DNA of 64,000 nt from Nematopogon swammerdamellus (GCA_946902875.1 OX336350.1:21318048-21382047); one strand, 5' to 3'; shown: positions 42,751 through 55,771, numbered from the stretch's first letter. Translations and numbers: made by a program. Notes: generated by a model from the sequence alone, not told the origin.

Positions 42751-45700
42751 TGGGACACTCGTCCAAACAAACCAAATGAGCCCAAACTCGAGGGGGTTAC
42801 TAGTAACGGTTGAAGAGTTCCACTGTACACCTCCTGACTCCATCATCAGACCCTCGTCACAAAGTGTATTGGTAAAAGTAAGGGACACTCGTCCAAACCA
42901 ACCCTATGAGCCCAAACTCGAGGGGGTTACTAGTAACGGTTGAAGAGTTCCACTGTACACCTCCTGACTCCATCATCAGACCCTCGTCACCAAGTGTATT
43001 GGTAGAAGTATGGGACACTCGTCCAAACCAACCAAATGAGCCCAAACTCGAGGGGGTTACTAGTAACGGTTGAAGAGTTCCACTGTACACCTCCTGACTC
43101 CATCATCAGACCCTCGTCATCAAGTGTATTGGTAGAAGTATGGGACACTCGTCCAAACCAACCATATGAGCCCAAACTCGAGGGGGTTAATAGTAACGGT
43201 TGAAGAGTTCCACTGTACACCTCCTGCCTCCATCATCAGACCCTCGTCACCATGTGTATTGGTAGAAGTATGGAACACTCGTCCAAACTAACCAAATGAG
43301 CCCAAACTCGAGGGGGTTACTAGTAACGGTTGAAGAGTTCCACTGTACACCTCCTGACTCCATCATCAGACCCTCGTCACCAAGTATATTGGTAGAACTA
43401 TGGGACACTCGTCCAAGCCAATCAAATGAGCCCAAACTCGAGGGGGTTACTAGTAACGGTTGAAGAGTTCCACTGTTCACCTCCTGACTCCATCATCAGA
43501 CCCTCGTCACCAAGTGTATTGATAGTAGTATGGGACACTCGTCCAAACCAACCAAATGAGCCCAAACTCGAGGGGGTTACTAGTAACGGTTGAAGAGTTC
43601 CACTGTACGCCTCCTGATTCCATCATCAGACCCTCGTCACCAAGTGTATTGGTAGAAGTATGGGACACTCGTCCAAACCAACCAAATGAGCCCAAACTCG
43701 AGGGGGTTACTAGTAACGGTTGAAGAGTTCCACTGTACACCTCCTGACTCCATCATCAGACCCTCGTCACCAAGTGTATTGGTAGAAGTATGGGACACTC
43801 GTCCAAACCAACCAAATGAGCCCAAACTCGAGGGGGTTACTAGTAACGGTTGAAGAGTTCCACTGTACACCTCCTGACTCCATCATCAGACCCTCGTCAT
43901 CAAGTGTATTGGTAGAAGTATGGGACACTCGTCCAAACCAACCATATGAGCCCAAACTCGAGGGGGTTAATAGTAACGGTTGAAGAGTTCCACTGTACAC
44001 CTCCTGCCTCCATCATCAGACCCTCGTCACCATGTGTATTGGTAGAAGTATGGAACACTCGTCCAAACTAACCAAATGAGCCCAAACTCGAGGGGGTTAC
44101 TAGTAACGGTTGAAGAGTTCCACTGTACACCTCCTGACTCCATCATCAGACCCTCGTCACCAAGTATATTGGTAGAACTATGGGACACTCGTCCAAGCCA
44201 ATCAAATGAGCCCAAACTCGAGGGGGTTACTAGTAACGGTTGAAGAGTTCCACTGTTCACCTCCTGACTCCATCATCAGACCCTCGTCACCAAGTGTATT
44301 GATAGTAGTATGGGACACTCGTCCAAACCAACCAAATGAGCCCAAACTCGAGGGGGTTACTAGTAACGGTTGAAGAGTTCCACTGTACGCCTCCTGATTC
44401 CATCATCAGACCCTCGTCACCAAGTGTATTGGTAGAAGTATGGGACACTCGTCCAAACCAACCAAATGAGCCCAAACTCGAGGGGGTTACTAGTAACGGT
44501 TGAAGAGTTCCACTGTACACCTCCTGACTTCATCATCAGACCCTCGTCACCAAGTATATTGGTAGAACTATGGGACACTCGTCCAAACCAACCAAATGAG
44601 CCTAAACTCGAGGGGGTTACTAGTAACGCTTGAAGAGTTCCACTGTCCACCTCCTGACTCCAACATCAGACCCTCGTTACCAAGTGTATTGGTAGAAGTA
44701 AGGGACACTCGTCCAAACCAACCATATGAGCCCATACTCGAGGGGGTTACTAGTAACGGTTGAAGAGTTCCACTGTACACCTCCTGACTCCATCATCAGA
44801 CCCTCGTCACCAAGTGTATTGGTAGAAGTATGGGACACTCGTCCAAACCAACCAAATGAGCCCAAACTCGAGGGGGTTACTAGTAACGGTTGAAGAGTTC
44901 CACTGTACACCTCCTGATTCCATCATCAGACCCTCGTCACCAAGTGTATTGGTAGAAGTATGGGACACTCGTCCAAAACCAACCAAATGAGCCCAAACTC
45001 GAGGGGGTTACTAGTAACGGTTGAAGAATTCCACTGTACACCTCCTGACTTCATCATCAGACCCTCGTCACCAAGTATATTGGTAGAACTATGGGACACT
45101 CGTCCAAACCAACCAAATGAGCCTAAACTCGAGGGGGTTACTAGTAACGGTTGAAGAGTTCCACTGTCCACCTCCTGACTCCAACATCAGACCCTCGTCA
45201 CCAAGTGTATTGGTAGAAGTAAGGGACACTCGTCCAAACCAACCATATGAGCCCATACTCGAGGGGGTTACTAGTAACGGTTGAAGAGTTCCACTGTACA
45301 CCTCCTGATTCCATCATCAGACCCTCGTCACCAAGTGTATTGGTAGAAGTATGGGACACTCGTCCAAACCAACCAAATGAGCCTAAACTCGAGGGGGTTA
45401 CTAGTAACGGTTGAAGAGTTCCACTGTCCACCTCCTGACTCCAACATCAGACCCTCGTCACCAAGTGTATTGGTAGAAGTAAGGGACACTCGTCCAAACC
45501 AACCATATGAGCCCATACTCGAGGGGGTTACTAGTAACGGTTGAAGAGTTCCACTGTACACCTCCTGATTCCATCATCAGACCCTCGTCACCAAGTGTAT
45601 TGGTAGAAGTATGGGACACTCGTCCAAACCAACCAAATGAGCCCAAACTCGAGGGGGTTACTAGTAACGGTTGAAGAGTTCCACTGTACACCTCCTGACT

Positions 45701-45986
45701 CCATCATCAGACCCTCGTCACCAAGTGTATTGGTAGAAGTATGGGACACTCTTCCAAACCAACCATATGAGCCCAAACTCGAGGGGGTTACTAGTAACGG
45801 TTGAAGAGTTCCACTGTCCACCTCCTGACTCCATCATGAGACCCTCATCACCAAGTGTATTGGTAGAAGTATGGAACACTCGTCCAAACCAACCATATGA
45901 GCCCAAACTCGAGGGGGTTACTAGTAACGGTTGAAGAGTTCCACTGTCCTCCTCCTGACTCCATCATCAGACCCTCGTTACCAAGT
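42745..45986 (-). repeat. 130-bp minisatellite, about 25 copies
   Basis: Each unit contains GGGACACTCGTCCAAACCAA, CTCGAGGGGGTTACTAGTAA and CCTCCTGACTCCATCATCAG. The period is 130 bp, with single-base shifts near 44977. Higher-order structure is clear: the block starting at 43100 recurs at 43880 (780 bp, six units) with the same private variants; later copies show four- and two-unit repetition. 130 is not a multiple of three, so the many similar open frames rotate and are not protein-coding. Confidence 0.95.
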
Positions 45987-46458
45987 TGAAATTATCATAA
46001 TATTGTATTGTCACGAGAACTCAATGTGTGTGCAAAGTTTCATAAAAATCGGTTCAGTAGAAGTAGTTGAAAAAGTTGTCGCAAGATTTGAAACAAAGAT
46101 AGTAACAAACAAACAAATAAATATACGGAGTCAAGCTAAAAAATAAAACCGTTTAAAAATTACCACTAAAATATTATACTGTAGACGAAAAACACAGTAA
46201 ATTCTTTTACCCTTATTTTCCTACGCTAAAAGATTCTTTGAAATTTGTCTAATCGTAAGAGATGTAACCGTTTTATTACATCTAAAAATACCACAATTCA
46301 GTTACAATTAAAACTTGTTGCTCTTTGGACCGAATGCTGCAAGGAATAAGGTTCATGAATAGAAAAAAACATTTTTCTTTGCAAAACATACAATAAAAAT
46401 TCAATATTGTAACTTTAGTTACAATGTTGCTCTAATCAGGTGTCGATATATGTAATAC
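45987..46458. other. Unassigned DNA after the minisatellite
   Basis: Includes TTTCATAAAAATCGGTTCAG and AACAAACAAACAAATA, phrases common in lepidopteran Helitron-like repeats. No gene. Confidence 0.4.
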
Positions 46459-46459
46459 A

Positions 46460-46510
46460 CAAAGAGTCTGTATTACGTCGCTGCCGCAGCGACGTAATAT
46501 AAACTCTTTG
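46460..46510. repeat. Short hairpin
   Basis: CAAAGAGT with ATTACGTCGCTGC pairs with GCAGCGACGTAAT and ACTCTTTG, leaving almost no loop. Confidence 0.8.
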
Positions 46511-46547
46511 GTAATCCACCGCTACTCTACCAACTTAGAAGTGCGAC

Positions 46548-48090
46548 CACAGAGCATGAAATGCACGCGCCCGCCCCTACTAGAGGCGCCCGTGAGCGCG
46601 ATTGAACGGCGTTGAAGCCTGTGGGCGTGGCCTATGACTTACATATGTGTGTTGTGCGTGTGCATTTGTTTTGTGCGTGTGCCTAACTTGCTCCTCTTTG
46701 TGTGTAGTGTCCTCAGATCAGGAAAGGAAGGAGATATGCGGAGGGGGCGTGGCCCTGTCTCCGCCACATGCGGAATGCCCGCATGTTTCGTTGAATGCAC
46801 CCGCCAGGCGAGTTAGTCACGCTTTTGTCTTTGTGTCCGACATTACTCCGAAGTGCGCTCTTAGTTTTTGGCAAAATGCCTCAGTCCTGTGTCGTGCTTT
46901 GTAAAAATGAGAGCAGAAATAAAAACTGCAAGTACTGAATTACATGATTATTACATATTTTAAACATTTTCTGAAATCTCACTTTCTTCAACCGGGAAGA
47001 TGTGTTTGAAATGGCGTCGCTAGGGTTGTACGCAACAACACATTTATCGATGTTTATTTCGGTGCGTTTTATTTAACCAGTATCAACATTGGATATAAAT
47101 TTTTACATATATAATAATACATTCTTAATGAGCACTATTTATGAAAGCAAGGATTAGCCATTCGAAAGTGGACCTTATATATAGAGCCTTATTGCTTATA
47201 TTTTGGTATCAAAGCACGTCACACACAAGGAGATTAAGGATTAAGTGAGGGATTAAGGATTAGTTAGAACCATTATAATTTAAGGTGTGATTTTTTGGTT
47301 TATGCCAAACAAAACTGTGTTAGTTATGTCTACATTGTAGTAGCTGAATGTATATTTACAATAATTGCGCATATCTGATCGATGATTATGCATTCTTTAT
47401 CTTTAAATAAATTTTATTTGAGTATACTAAATATTATTATGCTATTAAATAAAAATTGCTGTTAACAATAAATAGGAATGACATCTTCTATTAACTCATA
47501 AAAGTTTTCCATGAAACTTTATAACGCCCTGTTCATATATTTATATTACCTAAATTATGTCGATTTATATAATAAATAATTACTTATGTTATTAATATAA
47601 TGCAAATTAGATTTTTGTATGAATACGAGGTAGAAAACTTAAATGTTCGTAATTGAAAAAAAAATATCGATACTTTATCGATCTCATTGTAACGTTTTGT
47701 CAACTGGCGTAGGGATGCTTTTCTGCTAGTATTAGTGGGTCAGTGGACCGTTAGCGCCCGCGTGTATTGGCTATAAGACAGAGTGCGTGCACTTGTACGT
47801 ACAAGAGTGCATTAGTGTTAAATGACTGTAATTGGCTATATAACAGTGTGTGTCGACTCGTACGTATTAAAGTGCATTAGTATTAGTGATTGTCTTGGAG
47901 ACACGTGTTTCGTACTGGAAATCATTTCTTCACATATCTCCTTCCTTTCCTGATCTGAGGTAGTGTCGATACTAACACACACACACATACGAAGCGCTAG
48001 CAGCTCAGCGTACGGTTATTAGGTTTCAAATATCATCGCTTAGGGCGCCTCTAGTAGGGGGCGCGGGCGGTAGGTATTTGAAGCTCTGTG
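46548..48090. mobile_element. 1.54-kb TIR element with perfect 8-bp duplication
   Basis: The ends CACAGAGCATGAAAT and, inverted, CACAGAGCTTCAAAT start an imperfect inverted repeat of up to about 190 bp, including CTACTAGAGGCGCCC and CTCAGATCAGGAAAGGAAGG. AGTGCGAC flanks both sides (46540-46547, 48091-48098). The THAP-like start codon region at 46876 suggests a P-element relative; an 8-bp duplication suits P or hAT. The interior is AT-rich and does not code for a full transposase. Confidence 0.8.
46876..46938 (+). pseudogene. THAP-like N-terminal remnant
   Basis: ATG then MPQSCVVLCKNESRNKN and a TGA after 20 residues. Met-Pro with C-x3-C and V-V fits the first strand of a THAP finger. About 60 bp later GKMCLKWRR could be a continuation (residues before the conserved Trp). 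It sits just inside the left inverted end of the 46548-48090 element, where a transposase would start. Decayed. Confidence 0.4.
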
Positions 48091-48098
48091 AGTGCGAC

Positions 48099-49090
48099 TA
48101 ATGTGCGAACTACAATACAAACGCTACATGACTTTGACTGACGTCATTTGCGATTTGCGACCATTGTTCCGGCTTATTTAAATGCCGCCAAATCTGAATG
48201 ACAACTGGTTACAAATGCCTTTAGACTTGCTTTATTTTATGGTTTAAAGCCACCGATAACAATAATTTTATCGCGATAAGATCGTGTAAAAAAAATTCAG
48301 CCATAACAACTAAATAGATACGTATGAATTACGAACCTGGAACCTCACTTGAAAGAAAATACCCGCACAGCTCTTGAGTTTCATATTTTATTTTCTTAGC
48401 GGTCCCCCGACGCCTCGTCAAACTTATAACACCCCTCCTTTCACGTCGGGTGTTAAACTATCTGTTTTTGGCCACTCTCGATGATATATATGTATCTATA
48501 TGGGTATATAGTTTCATATGAAATTGAAGGATGTTGTAACCGCAGATTATAGGATGGACGTGTCTGACAAAAATTTTAAAAATTTCTGAAAATTTTCCAG
48601 TGTAGTTTCTTGTCAGTTCTCTTCGCTGTGATAATCGTACTTGCGGAATGTTACAATGTAAATATGACAAATCTGAGCGCAGTGTACTGCCAATAGATGC
48701 TAAATAAACAATAAACAAAAAACTCGACCTGAAATACTTAGTGAGATATATAACTGTCTCTCCGTCTGTCTAACATGACTGATATAATATTGAAGCGGAG
48801 ACGTTCGTTCTGAGCGTTCGCTGTATCAATTATTCTAGTACATTCCTCGAATAGCATTCTTACTTCAATTTTCTTTTGATATTGTATTTATTGTATAATT
48901 GAGTAGGTATCTGTAATAATGTTCTGAGACCATCTAGATATGAGAGTTATGAGAATATTGTAGGGACGGACATGAGGCAATTTGGGCTAACTCAATATTC
49001 ATGGTATGCCAAGTGGGTGCTTTGTGTCCTACGTTCGTTGATGCAGAGCCATATAATGTAGTCGTTAATCTTTTATTTTTATTCTTTTTT
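48099..49090. other. Unassigned DNA with a CCCCCGAC repeat fragment
   Basis: Positions 48340-48460 match the hairpin block end and AACTTATAACACCCCTCC word of the dispersed repeat. The rest is unrecognised. Confidence 0.4.
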
Positions 49091-49110
49091 TTATTTATCT
49101 CTTTGGTTCA

Positions 49111-49490
49111 TTGAGCCTGTGTTATCGGTACTACTATGGCCGCTGCTCTGACGAACTTGCTTCCCTTATCCCCCCTCCTCCTGTTCACCTTCGCCAAACC
49201 CGCCATACTCTCGCGGAACACCCCTTTGTAGTCGACAGAAGAGTGCTTCGAACTGCACGATTCTCTAAATCGTTCTTGTGCCGCACTGCAAAGGTGTGGA
49301 ACGGGCTCCCAGGAAACATCTTTCCCCACTCCTATAATCCACGGATCTTCAAATCGCGGGTTAATAGCCTTTCCCCAGCAACATTAGTCCACCTCCAAAC
49401 CGGACTGGCACGTCCTTGGCGGTGAAACTGGCTGCGCCTGAGGCTTCGACCTCGGGCGGAGCCACCCAGTTCGGAAGCAATAAAAAAAAT
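49111..49490 (+). pseudogene. LINE ORF2 C-terminus and 3' tail (family c)
   Basis: The frame from 49111 reads YYYGRCSDELASLIP, HPFVVDRRVLRTARFSKSF, LCRTAKVWNGLPGNIFP, YNPRIFKSRVNSL, ending TGA at 49425. The 3' UTR GGCTGCGCCTGAGGCTTCGA and an A-tract follow. The open part is about 104 codons of what would be a protein of around 900-1000 residues. A 90-bp tail of the same family lies at 30022-30110. Confidence 0.8.
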
Positions 49491-49554
49491 CTCTTTACTT
49501 CTTTTCAGCCATATTAAAAGTACATATTAAATGTCTTTAGATAAGCACGAAACA

Positions 49555-50030
49555 TTACTTTTCTCCACTTGTGTTGGTACGGATCCCAATAGAGACCAAT
49601 ATGGGTCGCGGTGCGCGTGGAGTAGGCGCAGATTGCGTAGGCGGCGCGGGCGTCGGCGGGGGTTGCGTCTCCTGAATGTGCAGGACATCAGTGGCAGCCA
49701 GCTCGGGAGCGAACTCAGCATACTTAGGGCGCGCGAGCTCACGATGAAGGTCGCGATTGTAGCGCCGGAACACCACACCGGAGGAGGGCCAAAACTCACC
49801 GCGAAGGAATGTCTTCACCTCCTCGGCAGGAATGCACAGCTTGAAAGCGCAAAAGTTCGTGTCAGCCCAGTGAGAATAAAGAGCCTCGACACTCAACTCG
49901 CTCCACCTTGTCCTGGACGTGACGGACGAGGTCCTCGATCTTCATGTCCTTTCGCAGGCGAGACACTTAGATCAGAGCCGTGCGGGGAACTGCTTCCAAA
50001 CAACTCTGCGGAGGGCGCAGATCCGCGCAA
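49555..50030 (-). pseudogene. Possible LINE ORF1 fragment
   Basis: The minus-strand frame gives ALYSHWADTNFCAFKLCIP, EEVKTFLRGEFWPSSGVVF, RRYNRDLHRELARP, then a proline-rich stretch. The order F-K-x-x-I-P ... F-W-P-x-G-V-x-x-R-R resembles the C-terminal domain of insect LINE ORF1 (gag-like) proteins. The frame breaks upstream at about 49900. The reverse-strand frame of 170 codons is its shadow. Confidence 0.45.
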
Positions 50031-50434
50031 ATTTTTTTTTTAATGTTATCCGGTATGGGTGGCTGATTCGGAGGGGCCAAAGCGCATGCTATGACCAGCC
50101 AATATCACCTCCGAGAAGGTAGGTGCCATACCGGAGACTTCCCTGGATTGCTGGCTATACTGGACTAGAGGAGAACACAACCGAGGCCGCTATGCGGCCA
50201 TCTTACATCCAGTACGGTGGTATCAACCCAGTCGGCTACAATTTGAGCCTACCACCTCGTAAGGGGCAAGGGAAGGGACCTACAGTTTTACACCGGTTCC
50301 GAACGGTGAAGCAGCAGGTGTAGGTATGCACGTAAATTTTTTCGTCAGAAAAAACTCAGTGGTACACGCCGACCGGATTCGAACCTCGGACCTCTCGCAT
50401 GAGAAGCCGATGCCCAAACCACTCGGCCACCCGC
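50031..50434 (-). mobile_element. tRNA-headed SINE (family C), full length
   Basis: T-tract at 50031, B box and head at about 50375-50434 in minus orientation. Adjoins the ORF1 fragment. Confidence 0.85.
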
Positions 50435-53400
50435 TTCTTGATTATTGCACCATTATTATAATCAATTTTATGTCTACATCCAAAACAAACAATAAACAGT
50501 CGTCTCGAACGCACTTTGTAGTGACTAAAGTTTTTATTTTATTATCTTGTGCATTTTATTCCCGGTAGGGGGCAATAAAGCATCTCTATTCTATTAAATT
50601 TCGCCAAGTTCGCTATTTACGAAGCGTACACAATAATCCTGCTCAGATGCAGGCGACGTCCGCCCGCCCGCCCTGACCTACGTACGTGGCGCTGCTTTAA
50701 CGGATTCGTAGAGCTGCAGGAGGCAAGATAGCTGTAGACCCGGAAGCCTATTCAGTACGTGCAGTGCACCTACATTTGCAGTCGAACCGATGAATTCATT
50801 ATCTTGAATGAGGAAATCATTCACACAACACTTGGATTAATTTGATTTTTTTCAGTTAGAAATTCTAACTAACGAATAAATAACGAATTAATTTGTTTTT
50901 CTTAGGTCGCGTAACACAAAATATTGAACGAGAAAAAAGATTCGTGTTTTATTCTTCTTTCGTTTTATGTTTCGATGGAAAACTATCAATGTGTCCGAAA
51001 ATGCTGGTTTCTGAAAATGGTAAACAATTCACAGATCTCGTGCATTACGTGACCTACGAGGTACATTTTCAATGTTAAAAATCGTTCTTCTGTTTTCTCG
51101 AATTTATAGTAGGTACACTGGATAAGCTTTAAAATAATAAAGTTTCCGTATGTTATACAATCGTTCGATAGTGATATCTGGATCCGGAATATGAGCCCGC
51201 CCGCAACGACTGCGAAGCCAGACATGACCTGTGACGTCTTCCTACCTTCTGTTGACGCGTTTACCTGAACATAACACCTATATTTAGGTGGCGGTGACGC
51301 GCGTCAGGATAGCTTAGTTGTAGTCCAGCAGCTGAGGGAGCGATTCCCCCTCCCCCCTTCACCTGCGGCTGGAGAAAGGAAGTATTTCTGAAAAATTCCT
51401 GAATTTTCGTCGTGCTAATGAGTTTAGAGTTTTAATTTCGCTTCTCGAGGACTTCACTGTATATTTTGAAGTAAGTATGAAATTGGAACATTTTCGGTAA
51501 TATGATATTACATATTTATGTACCTACTTCAACATTTCGAAATACGAAGTACCTACGTGAGTATCAGATTTTTTGGAGACATGGTCGAGAATAATTAAAA
51601 TAACATTTCCTTAATTTAGATTTTTTTTATGAAATCCGGTTTGCTTGGATGACCCAAAGCACATGCTCCGACAAACCTCTACCACAGAATATCTAATAGG
51701 TACTGTCGTACCAGAAGCGACACTCCACAAAGCCACATAAAGGAATAGCTACTCTTGCTGAGACGCAATAAAGTGCAATTCAGCTCGCAAAGCGCTGCAT
51801 GCCTAACTCGAATAATAGCCTACACCACGCTTCTCTTTCTATCGCGTAACTCTATCTCTTTTGGCGCGATTCGTATCGTGTTAGGGTTTTGCCAGTCAGT
51901 AGGTATAGAAACAATAAATTGAGAATGTGAACCCTGTTGCTAAAGAAACAGGACGCGTGCGATTCAATGTACCGACGACGCGACGTCACAGGCTCACAGC
52001 AGTCTAATTTATAATAGGTAGGTAAGTAGACCGTAAAAGACGCGAATTTTTTTTTTGCGTATGCTGCGCACTCGTGTTACTAGTACTAGTTACTCTATTT
52101 ACAACAACTACTACAACAACTACTATAACTAGGTACACCTACTTAATTAGGAATATCCTAAAACTACATGTAAAATGAACAAAATATAAATATTTCCTAC
52201 CTTCCAGAATCTTTCGGTAAAGTAAAAAAAGACAACAACGTTGAGTTCTTCTGTTTATTGAGACAGCCGTACACGCAACAATTATTATTAGTATTACGAT
52301 GCTCCAATTGCTTTATTATTATTATATCGAAGAATAGGCACAGAATACTTCATAGCTACTGAATAGAATAGTTCGTTCCATCCAGGCGATCGACTGTATG
52401 CGTGCGCTCGCAAGCGCGGGGCTGCCCGCCGGGTTTTGTACTCTCAGAATATCGCGCGCTGTAGGTGATTATCGCGGTAGGTATGAAGGAGTGTCTGAGG
52501 CCTGCCTCTACCTCCAATTTTAGTCCAAAATAGATGTTACTTATACATACATACAGACGTATTTCTTGATAAAAAGTGGCTAGCTTTACTCAGGCTCTGT
52601 TAGACTGGCAGCAGTGTTTTCAGTGTGTCAAGATAAATCTCGAAATGCCGCCTATCTGATAGAAAGCGTACAGACGGGCGCCCAACGCGCCGCCTCCTGA
52701 CCGGCCAACGTCAATCTCTATGTGCTATCAATCAATCTCTATTGAACTCTTGTAAAACTATCGCCCTAACTAAACGTATATACTTACCCGCTCCCTTTGG
52801 TCGGTCGTGAAAATACGTTTTCTCTGTAACTACATAATATGTAGGTATATATACGCTATAAATTACTATCGGTATGAGCACATAAGATTAAGGAAGTCTC
52901 TGGCTGGAGGAAGTCGGCCGCCTTTCGCTGTTCTGTGGGCTGCCCTACTAAAGCTAAACTAAAACTAGTTACCGCAAGTATTGTTTAGGTAAATAAAACA
53001 TTTGTAGTTACATCTGTATTGGGAGTTACGCCACACCAAGCCAGACCCTGGGTTTTTATGAGAGCTCCACTACACTGCACAACCGACCGACAACAGTACC
53101 TCAAAAGCTTGCTCCAGTGCCTTCACCGAGCCCAATTTATATAAAATAATCAATAAAAAACCTTTTTAAAAGCAAGCTTTTATTTAAGCAATGTATTAAA
53201 GGGAATAACATATTTTTTAGATTTGTTTTCAAAAGGCTTGTCGCGTGAATTGTAAAGAAAATACAAGCTTTGGGCTTGTACTTGGAGTCTGTCCAATGAA
53301 ATTAATTGGTACTTACCTAATTTTAGGAAAATTTCACGACAAACTTTTTTCAAACCAAGAGGATTTTTTTATTGTGCTTTAATGTTTTTTTTTTTAATTT

Positions 53401-53544
53401 TAGTAAACTATTGTATATTGTCACCAACACTAAAAGTGCTCAATCGGTTAGCTGGAACTGGTTTAAAATTTAGTAGTAAGAATTGACCCACACATACTGG
53501 GTGAAGTTAAATAAAAGCTTGTAAAAAGTTAAATTACAAATATA
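50435..53544. other. Longest stretch without recognised repeats
   Basis: I find no gene. A GC-rich patch lies at 50650-50720 and a pyrimidine-rich CCCCCTCCCCCC tract at 51345-51360. A remnant of a family C tail (TTTTTTTATGAAATCCGG) lies near 51620-51700. This is the best place in the window for non-repetitive host sequence, but no conserved signal can be shown. Confidence 0.4.
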
Positions 53545-53740
53545 ATTTCCATCGTCGGCTAAAAGTAAATTCCCGCGCAGCTCTGAGTTAAAATTTGTTT
53601 TTTTTTTTTTTGATACGCGAGACACTTGGCGCCGTCAGCATGGATTTTATTTACTTAGCGGTTCCCCGACTCCTTTAAGTAAGTCAACGGAAATCATTTT
53701 TTACTTTTTTAAGGGTCGACCAATTTGTAATTTAATACCT
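53545..53740 (+). repeat. Hairpin block of the CCCCCGAC repeat, interrupted
   Basis: CGCGCAGCTCTGAG and TTTACTTAGCGG flank an inserted T-tract plus ACGCGAGACACTTGGCGCC (53596-53644), the same short retro-tail as at 5504-5552. Confidence 0.65.
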
Positions 53741-54170
53741 TGCCTCCACGTCGCCGTCGCATCGGTGGACCTCACAGATGCCGGCAGCCTGTCAAGTCAA
53801 GACACCTCGTTTTTCAAACGCATTTTTAACGAAACGCGCTATTTGTTGGAGACCGCGCGGCGTCGTACGCGCGGTGCTTTCGGGACGAATGAATAAATAA
53901 AACATGGGATGGGGCTAAGTAATTGGTTGGGCGGGTGTACCGGCCCTTAATTTAGGAGATGTATGGAGGATTGGCTGGAACAAAGCGATGATGTGGTGCG
54001 AGCTCACTCTCCGCTTTCATACTAAAGTATGAAAGCATACTATAGTACGCGCTGCTAATCCAGAGATTATGTGTTTGATGAGGTACATGGCCAGAGTGCG
54101 CGGTGACTTCTTTCATACAACTTTCCTATATTTTCAAGCTAAAATATGCATGAGAAAATAGAAATAAATA
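53741..54170. other. Unassigned DNA
   Basis: A short palindrome, ATACTAAAGTATGAAAGCATAC with neighbours, lies at 54020-54045. No gene. Confidence 0.35.
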
Positions 54171-54174
54171 CATA

Positions 54175-54502
54175 CATACATATCACACACGCTGAATCCT
54201 GACAATCGGGATAAGCAGAGTAATCGGTGTTGTGTTGCAAGAACTCTGGTAAATTACATCACAACACCGACCACCACGTTTCGCAAAGTATTCGAACAAG
54301 ATTCAATCGATCAAGCAGCAAGTAAGGCACGAAGACCCACCTGCTGCATGACTCGGTGGAAGTACCGTGCCAAGGTGAGAGGTGGCGAACCTGTCGCCCT
54401 TTAGCACGGCATCTTGTTCTTATCCCTTAGTCGCCTTTTACGACATGCATGGGGAGGGATGCAGTGGGGCTATTATTTTTAAGTACAGGCCCCAAACGGT
54501 TA
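54175..54502 (-). mobile_element. SINE-like family B, full length
   Basis: CATACATACATA tail at the low end; CAATCGGGATAAGCAGAG, AAGCAGCAAGTAAGGCACGA, CCCTTAGTCGCCTTTTACGA and GGCCCC head at the high end. Confirms the composition of the insertion at 9589-10090. Confidence 0.75.
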
Positions 54503-55270
54503 CAAAAAGAAATAAAGATAGAAAAAAGATTTATTCGTCACACATTTACAAAACAAATACTTCGGTAAATATAAACGGCTTTAACCTATACAAACAAACA
54601 ATTGGTGACGAAAAGGGAGCCCTTTCAATTGATTCACTATTCAATATAGCGGAGCTGTTTTTCAGGGAATCAGTAACAAAAAACAGTAACCAACTGAAAA
54701 CAAACGAAAACAATATTATGTACTTTTTCATATTTTCTCTTCAGAACGCTCGAAGTCCTGTTTTCACATACTTTCATTCAAACTTACCACTTTTATATGT
54801 GTTTCGAAAAAAAATTGATTTTTAGGTAAACATTTTTAGATTCCCTACCTAATAGAGGTGAAACAGAACCTAACGTAGTGACTCGTGCGTCTGTCAGTGT
54901 CATATTTTTTTTTGCAAGCTCATGAAAATTAATTAAAAAAATAAACTATCCAACAAAGGCGTGTGGCAAACACTCGAGCCTGGTTGGTGGCTATTTAGCA
55001 GTGCTCGTTAGCTGTAATAGGTGTTTATGAGCCGCCAACGCGGCGGCGGCGGAGCGCGGCCGTGACCAGCATCGATCCAGAATATTTGCCAACCCCTTCT
55101 AGCAACACAGCCACAATTACCCTCAACTCTGAAACTACAAAAAAATATCAGCCAAGAATGGTACAAAATAACCCCTATGGTGACACTGCGCAATGTATGT
55201 ATGTCTGACTTGAGGATGTGTGTTCACTGCATCCGCCATGCCAGCCCCGAACACCTTGCCGAGCACCTTG
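54503..55270. other. Unassigned DNA
   Basis: A 147-codon frame starting inside the SINE and ending at 54825 has no domain. A CGGCGGCGGCGG run lies at 55040. Confidence 0.35.
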
Positions 55271-55740
55271 TTATTTTTTATTTTTATGGAAACTGACACG
55301 GTTGGCCACATCACCTACAACATCCGTGATGTCAGCCCATAACACTGGGTGAACTTGGTGCCACGCCAGTGCCTCCCTTAGGTCGTGCCGGCTACACTGA
55401 ACTGGACGGAAACCATAAACTATTTACATAGCCGTTTCGACCGACCTTTCATTCAGTGCGGGGGTACCAACCCGGGCGGGTTAAACCCTACCACCTAGTA
55501 ATATAAGAAGGGAGCCATATCCCTTAGTCGCCTTTTACGACATACACGGGTAGAGATGCAGTGGGGCTATTCTTTTAAAGTACCGGCCCCACACGGTACA
55601 CTTAACAGGTGAAATGGAAGTGCTTCGCTTTAGGTGTGCCGGCTACATTGAACTGGACTGAAAACACGAAAATTTCGACAGGTATTCAGTGCGGTGTTAT
55701 CAATCCGGGCGGATTAAACCCTAACACCAATCTCACCCTT
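55271..55740 (-). mobile_element. SINE family A full copy plus a second, partial body
   Basis: 55271-55600 mirrors 36280-36603 on the other strand. 55600-55740 repeats part of the body (GTGCCGGCTACATTGAACTG, TCAATCCGGGCGG) with more divergence: two independent insertions or a local duplication. Confidence 0.7.
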
Positions 55741-55771
55741 CTACCAATCTAACCTTTTTTTTTTTATGTAA

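Noticed and set aside
42857..45906. About twenty similar 77-residue minus-strand frames
   Set aside because: They are frame by-products of the 130-bp minisatellite, each spanning less than two units with the frame rotating.
49531..50043. 170-residue plus-strand open frame
   Set aside because: It is the shadow of the minus-strand LINE ORF1-like frame; Arg-rich, low-complexity content.
54382..54825. 147-residue plus-strand open frame
   Set aside because: Its start lies in a SINE and the rest has AT-driven composition with no recognisable motif.
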